This document shows positions 23,699 through 30,702 of a stretch of DNA of 64,000 nucleotides, in pieces (the first letter of the stretch is position 1; each line of letters starts with the position of its first letter). The DNA is taken from contig CAWDDG010000007.1 in NCBI GenBank assembly GCA_963801065.1, forward strand, positions 186,001 to 250,000, given 5' to 3'. The translations under genes were made by a program, and so were the position numbers. Source of the stretch: CAWDDG01 sp963801065 (GTDB lineage Bacteria > Actinomycetota > Actinomycetes > Jiangellales > Jiangellaceae). The notes under the pieces were generated by a model. It ran no database searches. It was not told the DNA's origin and saw nothing but the letters and a program-made list of their open reading frames with translations.

Positions 23699-25179
23699 CC
23701 ACGGCGTCGAGCACAGAGGTTCACCGCTGGCGCGCGTTCGCATTGCTGGCGGTGTCCTTCTTCATGACGATCGTCGATGTCACGATCGTGAACGTTGCGC
23801 TCCCGACGATCGGGCGCGAGCTGGATTTCTCGGAATCGAACCTGCAGTGGGTGGTGACCGCGTACGGGCTGACCTTCGGGGGCTTCCTGCTCCTCGGCGG
23901 GCGCGCCGCGGACCTGCTGGGACGTCGTCGGATCTTCATGATCGGGCTCGCGCTCTTCACCGTCGCGTCGCTCGGCGCGGGGCTCGCGACCAGCGACGGC
24001 TCTCTGATCGTGATGCGCGGGCTGCAGGGGCTGGGGGCGGCGGTCGTTTTGCCGGCGGCGCTCTCGATCGTGACGAACATGTTCAGCGAGGGTGCAGAGC
24101 GCAACAGGGCACTCGGGATCTGGGGCGGCATCGCCGCCATCGGCGCCACTGTGGGACTGATCGCCGGTGGGCTTGTCACCCGCTACGTCGGCTGGGAGTA
24201 CATCTTCTTCATCAACGTGCCGATCGGCGTGACGGCGCTGCTTCTCGCCCGGCGGATCGTGCCCGAGAGCCGCCTCGTCGGCGCCCAGCGGCGTTTCGAC
24301 CCGCTCGGAGCGTTGACCGTGACCGGGTCGCTGCTCCTCCTCGTGTACGCGATCTCGGAGGCACCGCAGGTCGGTTGGTCAGCTGCGCGCACGGTAGCGC
24401 TGCTCGTCGCCTCCGCGGTGTTGCTGATCGCCTTCTTGGTGGTCGAGTCGCGGGTCGAGTCGCCGCTGATGCCGCTTCGCCTCTTCCGGCTGCGGACTGT
24501 TGCGGCGGCGAATGCGGTCGGGCTGCTGGTCGGTGGCAGCTTCTTCGGCTTCATCTTCATCGGCACCCTGTACATGCAGCAGGTGCTTGGCTACTCGGCG
24601 CTCCAGGCGGGTACCGCCTGGCTCGCCACCACGCTCACCACGCTCGCACTGGCGGGGCTGTCGCAGAGGCTCGTCACCCGCATCTCGCTCGGGCCGGTGC
24701 TGGCGGTGGGGGTGGCACTGGTGGGCGGCGGCGTTCTCTGGGCGGCTCAGGCGCCTGTGCACGGGCACTTTTGGGGCTCGCTGGCCGGGCCGTTCTTCGT
24801 CGCCGGCGCCGGCGGCGCCTTCAGCTTCGTCGCGGTCTCGATCGGCGGCCTCGCCGGTATCGCCGAGCGCGAGGCGGGGGTCGCCTCCGGCCTGCTCAAC
24901 ACCTCGCAGCAGCTCGGCGGCGCGATCGGCGTCGCGATCGCCTCCACCGTCGCCGCCGCACACACGAAGACGCTGCTCGCCGACGGTCATGCGACGAACG
25001 CCGCGCTCACCGGCGGTTTTCAGTGGGCGTTCTGGGTCTGCGGAGCGATTGCGCTGCTCGCGCTGCCCACCACCGCGGTTCTTCTGCGCCGCAGCCGGCG
25101 GGACCAGATCGAGGGCGCCATTCCGGCGCCCTCAGAGGCGGGCCGCCTGAACCGACCTACGTCGACAGTCCCGGAATGA
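23695..25179 (+). CDS. MFS transporter, DHA2 (EmrB/QacA) family
   Basis: A 494-aa exporter with 14 predicted helices. The first helix and antiporter motif (FFMTIVDVTIVNVALPTIGREL, ending near residue 45) and motif A (GGRAADLLGRRRIFMIGLALFT) are typical of drug/H+ antiporters. It starts after a good AAAGGAG site and overlaps the SDR fragment. It probably exports the compound that inactivates the HxlR regulator, or a related toxin. Confidence 0.93.
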   Translation: MTTASSTEVHRWRAFALLAVSFFMTIVDVTIVNVALPTIGRELDFSESNLQWVVTAYGLTFGGFLLLGGRAADLLGRRRIFMIGLALFTVASLGAGLATSDGSLIVMRGLQGLGAAVVLPAALSIVTNMFSEGAERNRALGIWGGIAAIGATVGLIAGGLVTRYVGWEYIFFINVPIGVTALLLARRIVPESRLVGAQRRFDPLGALTVTGSLLLLVYAISEAPQVGWSAARTVALLVASAVLLIAFLVVESRVESPLMPLRLFRLRTVAAANAVGLLVGGSFFGFIFIGTLYMQQVLGYSALQAGTAWLATTLTTLALAGLSQRLVTRISLGPVLAVGVALVGGGVLWAAQAPVHGHFWGSLAGPFFVAGAGGAFSFVAVSIGGLAGIAEREAGVASGLLNTSQQLGGAIGVAIASTVAAAHTKTLLADGHATNAALTGGFQWAFWVCGAIALLALPTTAVLLRRSRRDQIEGAIPAPSEAGRLNRPTSTVPE

Positions 25180-25191
25180 GCTGGAGCCCGA

Positions 25192-25554
25192 ATGACCACC
25201 AACATCGCTGACGCTTTCGACCTTGTCGGCAAGCGGTGGGCGCTGCAGGTCGTCCGGGAGCTGGCTCTCGGCCCGCAGCGGTACACCGATCTGCGCCGGC
25301 GCCTGGCGGGGATCTCGACGAACGTGCTCGCCGCCCGCCTCCTTGAGCTCCAACAGGCCGAGGTCGCTCGCCGGCGCCTCCTGCCACCGCCGGCAGGTTC
25401 GGCGGTCTACGAACTGACAGAGCGCGGCCGCGAGCTCGGTCTGATCGTGCTCGCCCTCGACGGGTGGGGCACACGAACACTGGCAACCGCCACACGAGAG
25501 CCGATCCGAGTTGGCCAGAGCGAACGGAAGTCGAGCCGTGTCGGCGCCCGATAG
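25192..25554 (+). CDS. HxlR-family regulator, second copy
   Basis: A 120-aa winged-helix protein (IADAFDLVGKRWALQVVRELALGPQRYTDLRRRLAGISTNVLAARLLELQQAEVARRRLL). Unlike the copy at 22.8 kb it has no Cys before the KRW motif, so it would not be a YodB-like thiol sensor. The C-terminus after about residue 95 is not conserved. It lies 12 bp after the DHA2 exporter and is probably on the same transcript. Confidence 0.88.
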   Translation: MTTNIADAFDLVGKRWALQVVRELALGPQRYTDLRRRLAGISTNVLAARLLELQQAEVARRRLLPPPAGSAVYELTERGRELGLIVLALDGWGTRTLATATREPIRVGQSERKSSRVGAR

Positions 25555-25880
25555 CCCACCAATCGACGGCGAGCCTTCGCCAGCCTCGCGGACGAGCTCC
25601 TGTCCGTGGAGTCGGCGGTAACGCGGACGGACCGTCCAGGACGTGCCAGCCTTTGCGTCAACTGGAGAGTCGTCGCAACCGACCACGAGGGCTGGGCCGG
25701 GGCGCGAGCGAGAGCACGACAGGCGGTTGACGAGGCAGATCGGCTGGCACTGACGGCACCGGGCTTCACGCATGATCCCTCAGCGCACTCCACGTCGATG
25801 CTGCTCGGATCGTGAAAGCTCCTTGAGCGGCTCCATACCAACGGCACGTTGGACGAGGAGCAAGTCCAGTTGAACCAAAG
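25555..25880. other. Spacer without recognisable genes before the tRNA-like repeat
   Basis: I see no gene or known RNA here. Short frames on both strands lack family motifs. The stretch ends with the terminator hairpin and the putative att site at 25.88-25.95 kb. Confidence 0.4.
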
Positions 25881-25903
25881 AGAGCGCCGATTTCCGGCGC
25901 TCT
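25881..25903 (-). terminator. Hairpin downstream of tRNA-like repeat copy 2
   Basis: AGAGCGCCG (25881-25889) and CGGCGCTCT (25895-25903) form a perfect 9-bp stem with a 5-base loop. On the minus strand it follows the tRNA-like 3' end by five bases and is followed by CTTTGG. This is the normal position of a tRNA terminator, and marks this copy as the ancestral side of the repeat pair. Confidence 0.6.
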
Positions 25904-25908
25904 TGCCG

Positions 25909-25958
25909 AGCCCTCTGACGGACTCGAACCGTCGACCCCCTCCTTACCATGAGAGGGC
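25909..25958 (-). repeat. tRNA 3'-half-like direct repeat, copy 2, with acceptor-like 5' strand
   Basis: The 43-bp match to 15504-15546 covers 25909-25951 (one mismatch). On the minus strand, anticodon-loop-like bases ATGGTAA (GGT, Thr) precede GGAGG and a T-arm, then AGAGGGC. GCCCTCT (25952-25958) lies just upstream and pairs exactly with AGAGGGC, so the ends form an acceptor-like stem, but there is no D-arm. It is a tRNA-Thr-like fragment or internal deletion, not a complete tRNA. Confidence 0.6.
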
Positions 25959-26010
25959 GCTACGCCCGATTCTAGCGGCGGCCCCGCTTCGGTCCTCGAT
26001 CATCTCAGGC

Positions 26011-27864
26011 TCAACTCATCCGCCGGTATCGCCATACGCTGAGCGGGATGAAGATCGCGAGCAGCCCGATGATCCAGGCGGCCGCCCCCGCGAGTGATTC
26101 CGGCACGCCACCGTCGAGTGCGTAGGTGCGGGCGGCATCCGCGGTCAGCGTGACCGGGCTCGCCTCCGCGAACGCCTGCAGCCAGTCCGGCATGGTCGAG
26201 ACCGGCACGAACACGGAGCTCACGAACACGAGCGGGAAGAGCACCACGAAGCCCGCCGACTGGGCCGCCTCCGCGCCGGGCACTGTCAGCGCCACGAACG
26301 CGAAGATCCAGCTGAGGGCGAGCCCGAACGCGCTGACGACCGCGACGCACGCGAGCGCGTTCAGCGGCCCGGCCTGGAAGCTGAAGCCGATGAGGTAGCC
26401 GACCACCGTCATCAGCCCGATGATCAGGACGTTGCGGACGAGGTCGGCCGCGGTGCGGCCGATCAGCACCGCCGAGCGTGCCATCGGCATCGAGCGGAAG
26501 CGGTCGATGACGCCTCGCTCGAGGTCCTCGGACAGGCCGACGGCGGTCTGCGTTGCGCGGAAGGCCACCGACTGCACGAAGATGCCGGGCAACAGGAAGT
26601 CGATGTACGTCACCCCGGGCGGAAGTGAGCCCTCCACCGCGCCGCCGAACACGTAGACGAACAGGAACACGAACATGATCGGCTGGATCGTCGAGAAGAT
26701 CAGCAACTGGGGCTGGCGAACGAAGTGGCGCAGGTTGCGCCCGGCGACCACGCGCGCGTCGGCGCCGGCTGAACGCACCGTTCGTAGCGAGGGACGATGC
26801 ACCCGCGGGAATCTCCTCGCGCCGCGGTTGGCCGTGTTCGCCGGGCTCGTCGCCGCCGGCGCGCGGCCCGTGCTCGCGGACGCGTCCGGGCCAGCGCCGT
26901 CCTCGCTCGGTGGCGCGCCCGTAAGCTGCAGGAACACGTCGTCGAGCGTCGGGCGGCGCAGCCCGAGATCGCTCACCCCGATCCGCGCTTGACGTAGCGC
27001 CGAAGCGGCGTTCTCGATCAGCTCGAGGCCATCGCCCGGCGCGGGAAGAGTGAGCTGGTCCAGGCGCTGCCCCGGTTCTGGATCGCCGCAGCCCACCCGG
27101 GCGAGCACGGACTGCGCCTCGTCGCGTTGAGCGGCGTTGGTCAGCTCGACCTCGAGGATCTGCCCGCCGACGCCATCCTTGAGCTCGTTGCCGGTCCCCT
27201 CCGCGATCACCTGCCCGTGATCGATCACCGCGATCCGGTCCGCGAGCTGGTCGGCCTCCTCGAGGTACTGGGTCGTCAGCATGATCGTCGTCCCCTCGCG
27301 GACGAGTTCCCGCACGATCGCCCAGATTTCGTTACGGCTGCGCGGATCGAGCCCGGCGGTGGGCTCGTCGAGAAACAGGATCCGAGGACGCGTGAGCAGG
27401 CTAGACGCGAGGTCGAGCCGGCGGCGCATTCCTCCGGAGTACGTGCGTGCCGGGCGGTCGGCAGCGTCGGCGAGTTCGAAGCGCTCCAGCAGCTCGGCCG
27501 CTCGCCGTCGCGCCTTGTCCCTCGACAGGTCGAACAGGCGGCCGAACATCTCGAGGTTTTCCCGTCCGGTGAGGATCTCGTCGACTGCCGCGAACTGTCC
27601 GGTGAGCCCGAGTAGCTCACGAACGGCCGCGGCCTCGTGCACCACGTCACGCCCGAAGACCTCGGCGCGCCCTGCGTCCGGCGCGAGCAGGGTCGCGAGC
27701 ACGCGAATGAGCGTGGTCTTCCCGGCTCCGTTCGGCCCGAGCAGTCCGAAGACAGTCCCCTCCGCGACGTCGAGGTCGACACCAGCGAGCGCAATCGTCG
27801 CGCCGAAGCGCTTGGTCACACCCTCGACGAGGACGGCGGAAACGGAGGAGCGGGCCGCAACCAT
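26011..27864 (-). CDS. Fused ABC transporter: DrrA-type ATPase plus ABC-2 permease
   Basis: A 617-aa fusion. Residues 1 to about 320 are an ATPase with Walker A GPNGAGKTT, signature YSGGMRRRLDLA and Walker B ILFLDEPTAGLD; the H-loop carries Gln (LTTQYLEEADQLADR), as in DrrA. A proline/alanine linker follows, and residues from about 380 are an ABC-2 permease with six helices (NLRHFVRQPQLLIFSTIQPIMFVFLFVYVFGGA...). Usually DrrA and DrrB are separate proteins. The likely role is drug or lipid export. The ATG at 27864 is chosen by the ATPase start; a longer frame lacks support. Confidence 0.92.
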   Translation of the reverse strand: MVAARSSVSAVLVEGVTKRFGATIALAGVDLDVAEGTVFGLLGPNGAGKTTLIRVLATLLAPDAGRAEVFGRDVVHEAAAVRELLGLTGQFAAVDEILTGRENLEMFGRLFDLSRDKARRRAAELLERFELADAADRPARTYSGGMRRRLDLASSLLTRPRILFLDEPTAGLDPRSRNEIWAIVRELVREGTTIMLTTQYLEEADQLADRIAVIDHGQVIAEGTGNELKDGVGGQILEVELTNAAQRDEAQSVLARVGCGDPEPGQRLDQLTLPAPGDGLELIENAASALRQARIGVSDLGLRRPTLDDVFLQLTGAPPSEDGAGPDASASTGRAPAATSPANTANRGARRFPRVHRPSLRTVRSAGADARVVAGRNLRHFVRQPQLLIFSTIQPIMFVFLFVYVFGGAVEGSLPPGVTYIDFLLPGIFVQSVAFRATQTAVGLSEDLERGVIDRFRSMPMARSAVLIGRTAADLVRNVLIIGLMTVVGYLIGFSFQAGPLNALACVAVVSAFGLALSWIFAFVALTVPGAEAAQSAGFVVLFPLVFVSSVFVPVSTMPDWLQAFAEASPVTLTADAARTYALDGGVPESLAGAAAWIIGLLAIFIPLSVWRYRRMS

Positions 27865-27961
27865 GCTCGGGCAACCGTACTCCGCGCCCGTCGCCTCCCT
27901 GCGTCCTTGCCTCGGAACGAGCATCGCGTCCCGACGACGAGCAACGTTCCACCAAGCCCTC

Positions 27962-28648
27962 CTAGAACGGGTAGGGAGCAAGGCTCCAGGCCGCCGTCGC
28001 GTACCAGACCCCGAACGCAAGGCTCGCCCCGCCCAAAGCTGGTGCAACGGCGCCGAACGCTGCCCGGGCGGGACGTGAGACGAGCATCGAGCCGAACCCG
28101 CTCGACACGACGGTCATAGACACGACCGTGAAGAGGGCGAGGAGCACGAGCGAGATGACCGCGAGGCCCGTCGAGCGAACCGATGCGAGGACGAGTACGC
28201 CGACGCCCGTGCTTCCGCCCACGCCGTGCACGAGCCCGATGGCGAACGCACCCCGGCGCGTGCGCGCACCGTGCGCCTGCGGGTGCGCATGGAAGCGGAG
28301 CTCGCCGCGGCGCCAGCGGATCAGTAGGCGAAGAGCCAGATAGACGATGACGAAGCCGATCGCGGTTTCGGCAGCCTGCTGAACCCGCAGCGGAAGGAAG
28401 CTGTCGAGGAGGAGGATGGGAAGGCCGAAGGCGAACAGCGTCACCGCGTGGCCGAGGCCCCAGGCAAGCCCGAGCCCCCTGGCGCGACGCGCGGCGCGCT
28501 CCCCTCCGCCCGCAACGAGTGTCGTCACGGCAGCGAGGTGATCCGGGTCGGTGGCATGGCGCAGTCCGAGAAGCACTGCGACGGCGAGAACGATCCAGAT
28601 CGAGGCGCCGTCGGCGAAGGCGGCGATTCTCTCGTCGAAGCCGAACAT
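27962..28648 (-). CDS. NicO-type nickel/cobalt transporter-like membrane protein
   Basis: A 228-aa protein with about six helices. The signature LLGLRHATDPDHLAAVTTL (HxxxxDH) is the metal motif of the nickel/cobalt and UreH-like transporters. The His-rich cytoplasmic loop HAHPQAHG also fits metal handling. A second helix-end motif is GLVHGVGGSTGVGVLVL. No nickel enzyme is nearby, so the metal is uncertain. Confidence 0.85.
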   Translation of the reverse strand: MFGFDERIAAFADGASIWIVLAVAVLLGLRHATDPDHLAAVTTLVAGGGERAARRARGLGLAWGLGHAVTLFAFGLPILLLDSFLPLRVQQAAETAIGFVIVYLALRLLIRWRRGELRFHAHPQAHGARTRRGAFAIGLVHGVGGSTGVGVLVLASVRSTGLAVISLVLLALFTVVSMTVVSSGFGSMLVSRPARAAFGAVAPALGGASLAFGVWYATAAWSLAPYPF

Positions 28649-28678
28649 CGGATCACCTCTGGCAGGGCTGGCAGGGAC

Positions 28679-29530
28679 CTAATCCACGGATCCGGTGGTC
28701 GCGTAGTCTCCGTGCCACCAGTTGGTGATGAGTGCGGCGTATTGGTCTGCGGCGTCTTCCCAGGTGAAGTGGCCGGCGTCGATGATGTGGAGTTGGTTGT
28801 GGGGTAGCCGCTGGTGGAGGAACTGGGCGTTGGCCGGTGGCACGATCGGGTCTCGGGCGCCGGCGATGATCTGTACCGGTGTGTGGATCTGGGGGAGCAG
28901 GTCGCGTAGGACGGGTAGCTCGGTCGGGTAGGCGCGTAGGTAGCGCATCGACTCGACGAATCGGTCGCCCTGGTAGGAGGTGAGGTAGTCCTCGCGGACG
29001 TGGTCGGGGAGCGGGTAGCGCTCGATGCCGGTGAGGGCGGCGGCGACGATCTGCCGCGGGTCGGCGCTGCGGTATTCCTGCAGGTGGGGGGCTTCGACCC
29101 AGTCCTTGAGCGGCCCACCCAGTTGGAGTGGGTACGCGGTGCCGCCGCTGCCGACGACCAGGCTGCGTAGCCGGCCCGGGTGCAGGGCCGCGGCGAACAG
29201 CGCGGCGGCGGTGCCGATGTCGGGGCCGATCAGGTGCGGGTTCTCCAGTCCGAGGGTGTCGGCGACGCGGATCAGGAACTCGCCCATCGCCCGCGGGGAG
29301 AGCAGCGCGTCGCGACGCTGGGAATGGCCGAACCCGGGCAGGTCGATCGCCACCAGGTGGGTGTGTTCGGCGAGCCGCTCCCAGGTCGGCTCGAACGCGA
29401 GCAGGCTCTCCGGCCACGGGCTCAGCAACAGGGCGTGATCGTCGCGGTCCGCGCTCTCCGCGAAGCGGATGGTCAACCCGTCGATCGTGCGAAACTGCAT
29501 CTGGATGGAACCGTTCAACCATTTGCTCAC
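28679..29530 (-). CDS. Alpha/beta hydrolase with Asp nucleophile (dehalogenase-like)
   Basis: A 283-aa protein. The elbow reads LIGPDIGTAAALF: Asp instead of Ser, as in haloalkane dehalogenases and epoxide hydrolases (G-x-D-x-G). The HGxP position reads LSPWPESLLAF. The catalytic His is in DAGHFTWEDAADQYAAL. Possible reactions are dehalogenation or epoxide hydrolysis; the second Trp/Asn halide residues cannot be confirmed by eye. The GTG at 29530 follows GGAG. Confidence 0.8.
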   Translation of the reverse strand: MSKWLNGSIQMQFRTIDGLTIRFAESADRDDHALLLSPWPESLLAFEPTWERLAEHTHLVAIDLPGFGHSQRRDALLSPRAMGEFLIRVADTLGLENPHLIGPDIGTAAALFAAALHPGRLRSLVVGSGGTAYPLQLGGPLKDWVEAPHLQEYRSADPRQIVAAALTGIERYPLPDHVREDYLTSYQGDRFVESMRYLRAYPTELPVLRDLLPQIHTPVQIIAGARDPIVPPANAQFLHQRLPHNQLHIIDAGHFTWEDAADQYAALITNWWHGDYATTGSVD

Positions 29531-29672
29531 GGACTGGCTCCCAGGTGCTTGTGGTCCGGTCGAATGCCGACCTGCATTGCCTGAGAGTGACGGCTTCGCC
29601 GCTCCGTCGCGTCTGAGGTTTCCCTAGTGCGAGTCCCCAGTCCGTGCGACTGGGGAGGGAGCCCCGCGAGTG

Positions 29673-29733
29673 CTGCTCAGGCCTCGTGAGCGGCCTTGCC
29701 GTCGATTCGCGACGCTGTGCTCAGTTGGCTGCC
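29673..29733 (-). repeat. Duplicated C-terminal tail of the LuxR regulator gene
   Basis: This stretch repeats 30699-30759 (the end of the LuxR-type gene) with about 8 differences in 61 bp. On the minus strand it reads SQLSTASRIDGKAAHEA and stop, against GSDPSTASRFDGRAAHEA in the intact gene. The two copies are in the same orientation and bracket the LLM oxidoreductase gene, suggesting that the LLM gene lies within a duplication or insertion. Confidence 0.75.
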
Positions 29734-29761
29734 GTCGCAGGTTCGGCGGCAAGTGTGAATG

Positions 29762-30661
29762 TCATGGTTGGCCGCGACGCTGGCTGACGCGCTGCCGCAC
29801 CCCAGGGACAACCTGGGCGGCGAACACCTCCAGCTGTGCCAGCGGCGAGGTCATCGGCCAGAAGATGAACGTGTCGAAGCCCAGATCGACCGACCAGTCC
29901 GTGAGGGCCGCCACCCAGGACTCCACGTCGCCTGTCAGGCCGGATCCGCCACGCGCCGGCCCGATCGCACCGACCACGTTGTAGATCCGGCGCACGTCCG
30001 CCGGGTCGCGCCCGGCCGAGCGCGCCGCGTCGTCGATCCGCTGCTGCCGGGAGGGGACGACCGTCGGACCGACATACGTGCTGAGCGGTGACACCCAGCC
30101 GTCGCTGGAGCGTCCGGCGACCGCCAGCATTCGCGGGCCATTGCTGCCCAGCCAGAGCGGCACCGGCGACGCTGACACGGGCCCGGCTTCGTAGCCCTCG
30201 ATCGTGTGCTGGCTGCTGCGAAATTCGACGACGCCGCCGGACAGCGCCGTCCGCATGAACTGGATCGCCTCCTCGGTGAACGCGATCATCTCGGATTTGG
30301 TCCGGCGGATGCCGCCCATGGCGGCGATGCCGCCGACGCTCGCGCCGCCGCCGATGCCGAGGACGATCCGGCCGTCGGTCAGCACGCTCAGCGATGCGGC
30401 GGCCTTGGCGAGGATCGTCGGTGGCCGCAGTTGCAGGTCCGCGACGTCGGGGAAGAACGAGATGCGGTCGGTCTCGGCGGCCAGGTACGCGATCAGCGTC
30501 CATACGTCGAGGAACTCGGGGTTGTAGGCATGGTCCTGGATCGCGAGGTAGTCGAGGCCCGCGGCGTCGGCCGCGTGCGCAAGCTGTCTCGTCTCGCTCA
30601 GCTGATCGACCGAGGGATAGAGGCTCAGGCCAAAGGTGATCGGGTGTCCGTAGTCGGTCAT
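29762..30661 (-). CDS. LLM-class flavin/F420-dependent oxidoreductase
   Basis: A 299-aa luciferase-like monooxygenase-family TIM barrel (ITFGLSLYPSVDQLSETRQLAHAADAAGLDYLAIQDHAYNPEFLDVWTLIAYLAAETDRI... , GRIVLGIGGGA, LWLGSNGPRMLAVAGRSSDGWVSPLS). Actinobacterial members mostly use F420. The substrate is unknown. GAGAGGGTT precedes the ATG. It sits between two copies of the LuxR-gene tail. Confidence 0.88.
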   Translation of the reverse strand: MTDYGHPITFGLSLYPSVDQLSETRQLAHAADAAGLDYLAIQDHAYNPEFLDVWTLIAYLAAETDRISFFPDVADLQLRPPTILAKAAASLSVLTDGRIVLGIGGGASVGGIAAMGGIRRTKSEMIAFTEEAIQFMRTALSGGVVEFRSSQHTIEGYEAGPVSASPVPLWLGSNGPRMLAVAGRSSDGWVSPLSTYVGPTVVPSRQQRIDDAARSAGRDPADVRRIYNVVGAIGPARGGSGLTGDVESWVAALTDWSVDLGFDTFIFWPMTSPLAQLEVFAAQVVPGVRQRVSQRRGQP

Positions 30662-30702
30662 GTCTCAACCCTCTCCTGTCCGGACGCACCCCAGAGCCCT
30701 GC

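Noticed and set aside
24379..24990. 203-aa frame antisense to the DHA2 exporter
   Set aside because: It is a mirror frame of a well supported transporter and is full of charged residues in the pattern of antisense hydrophobic codons.
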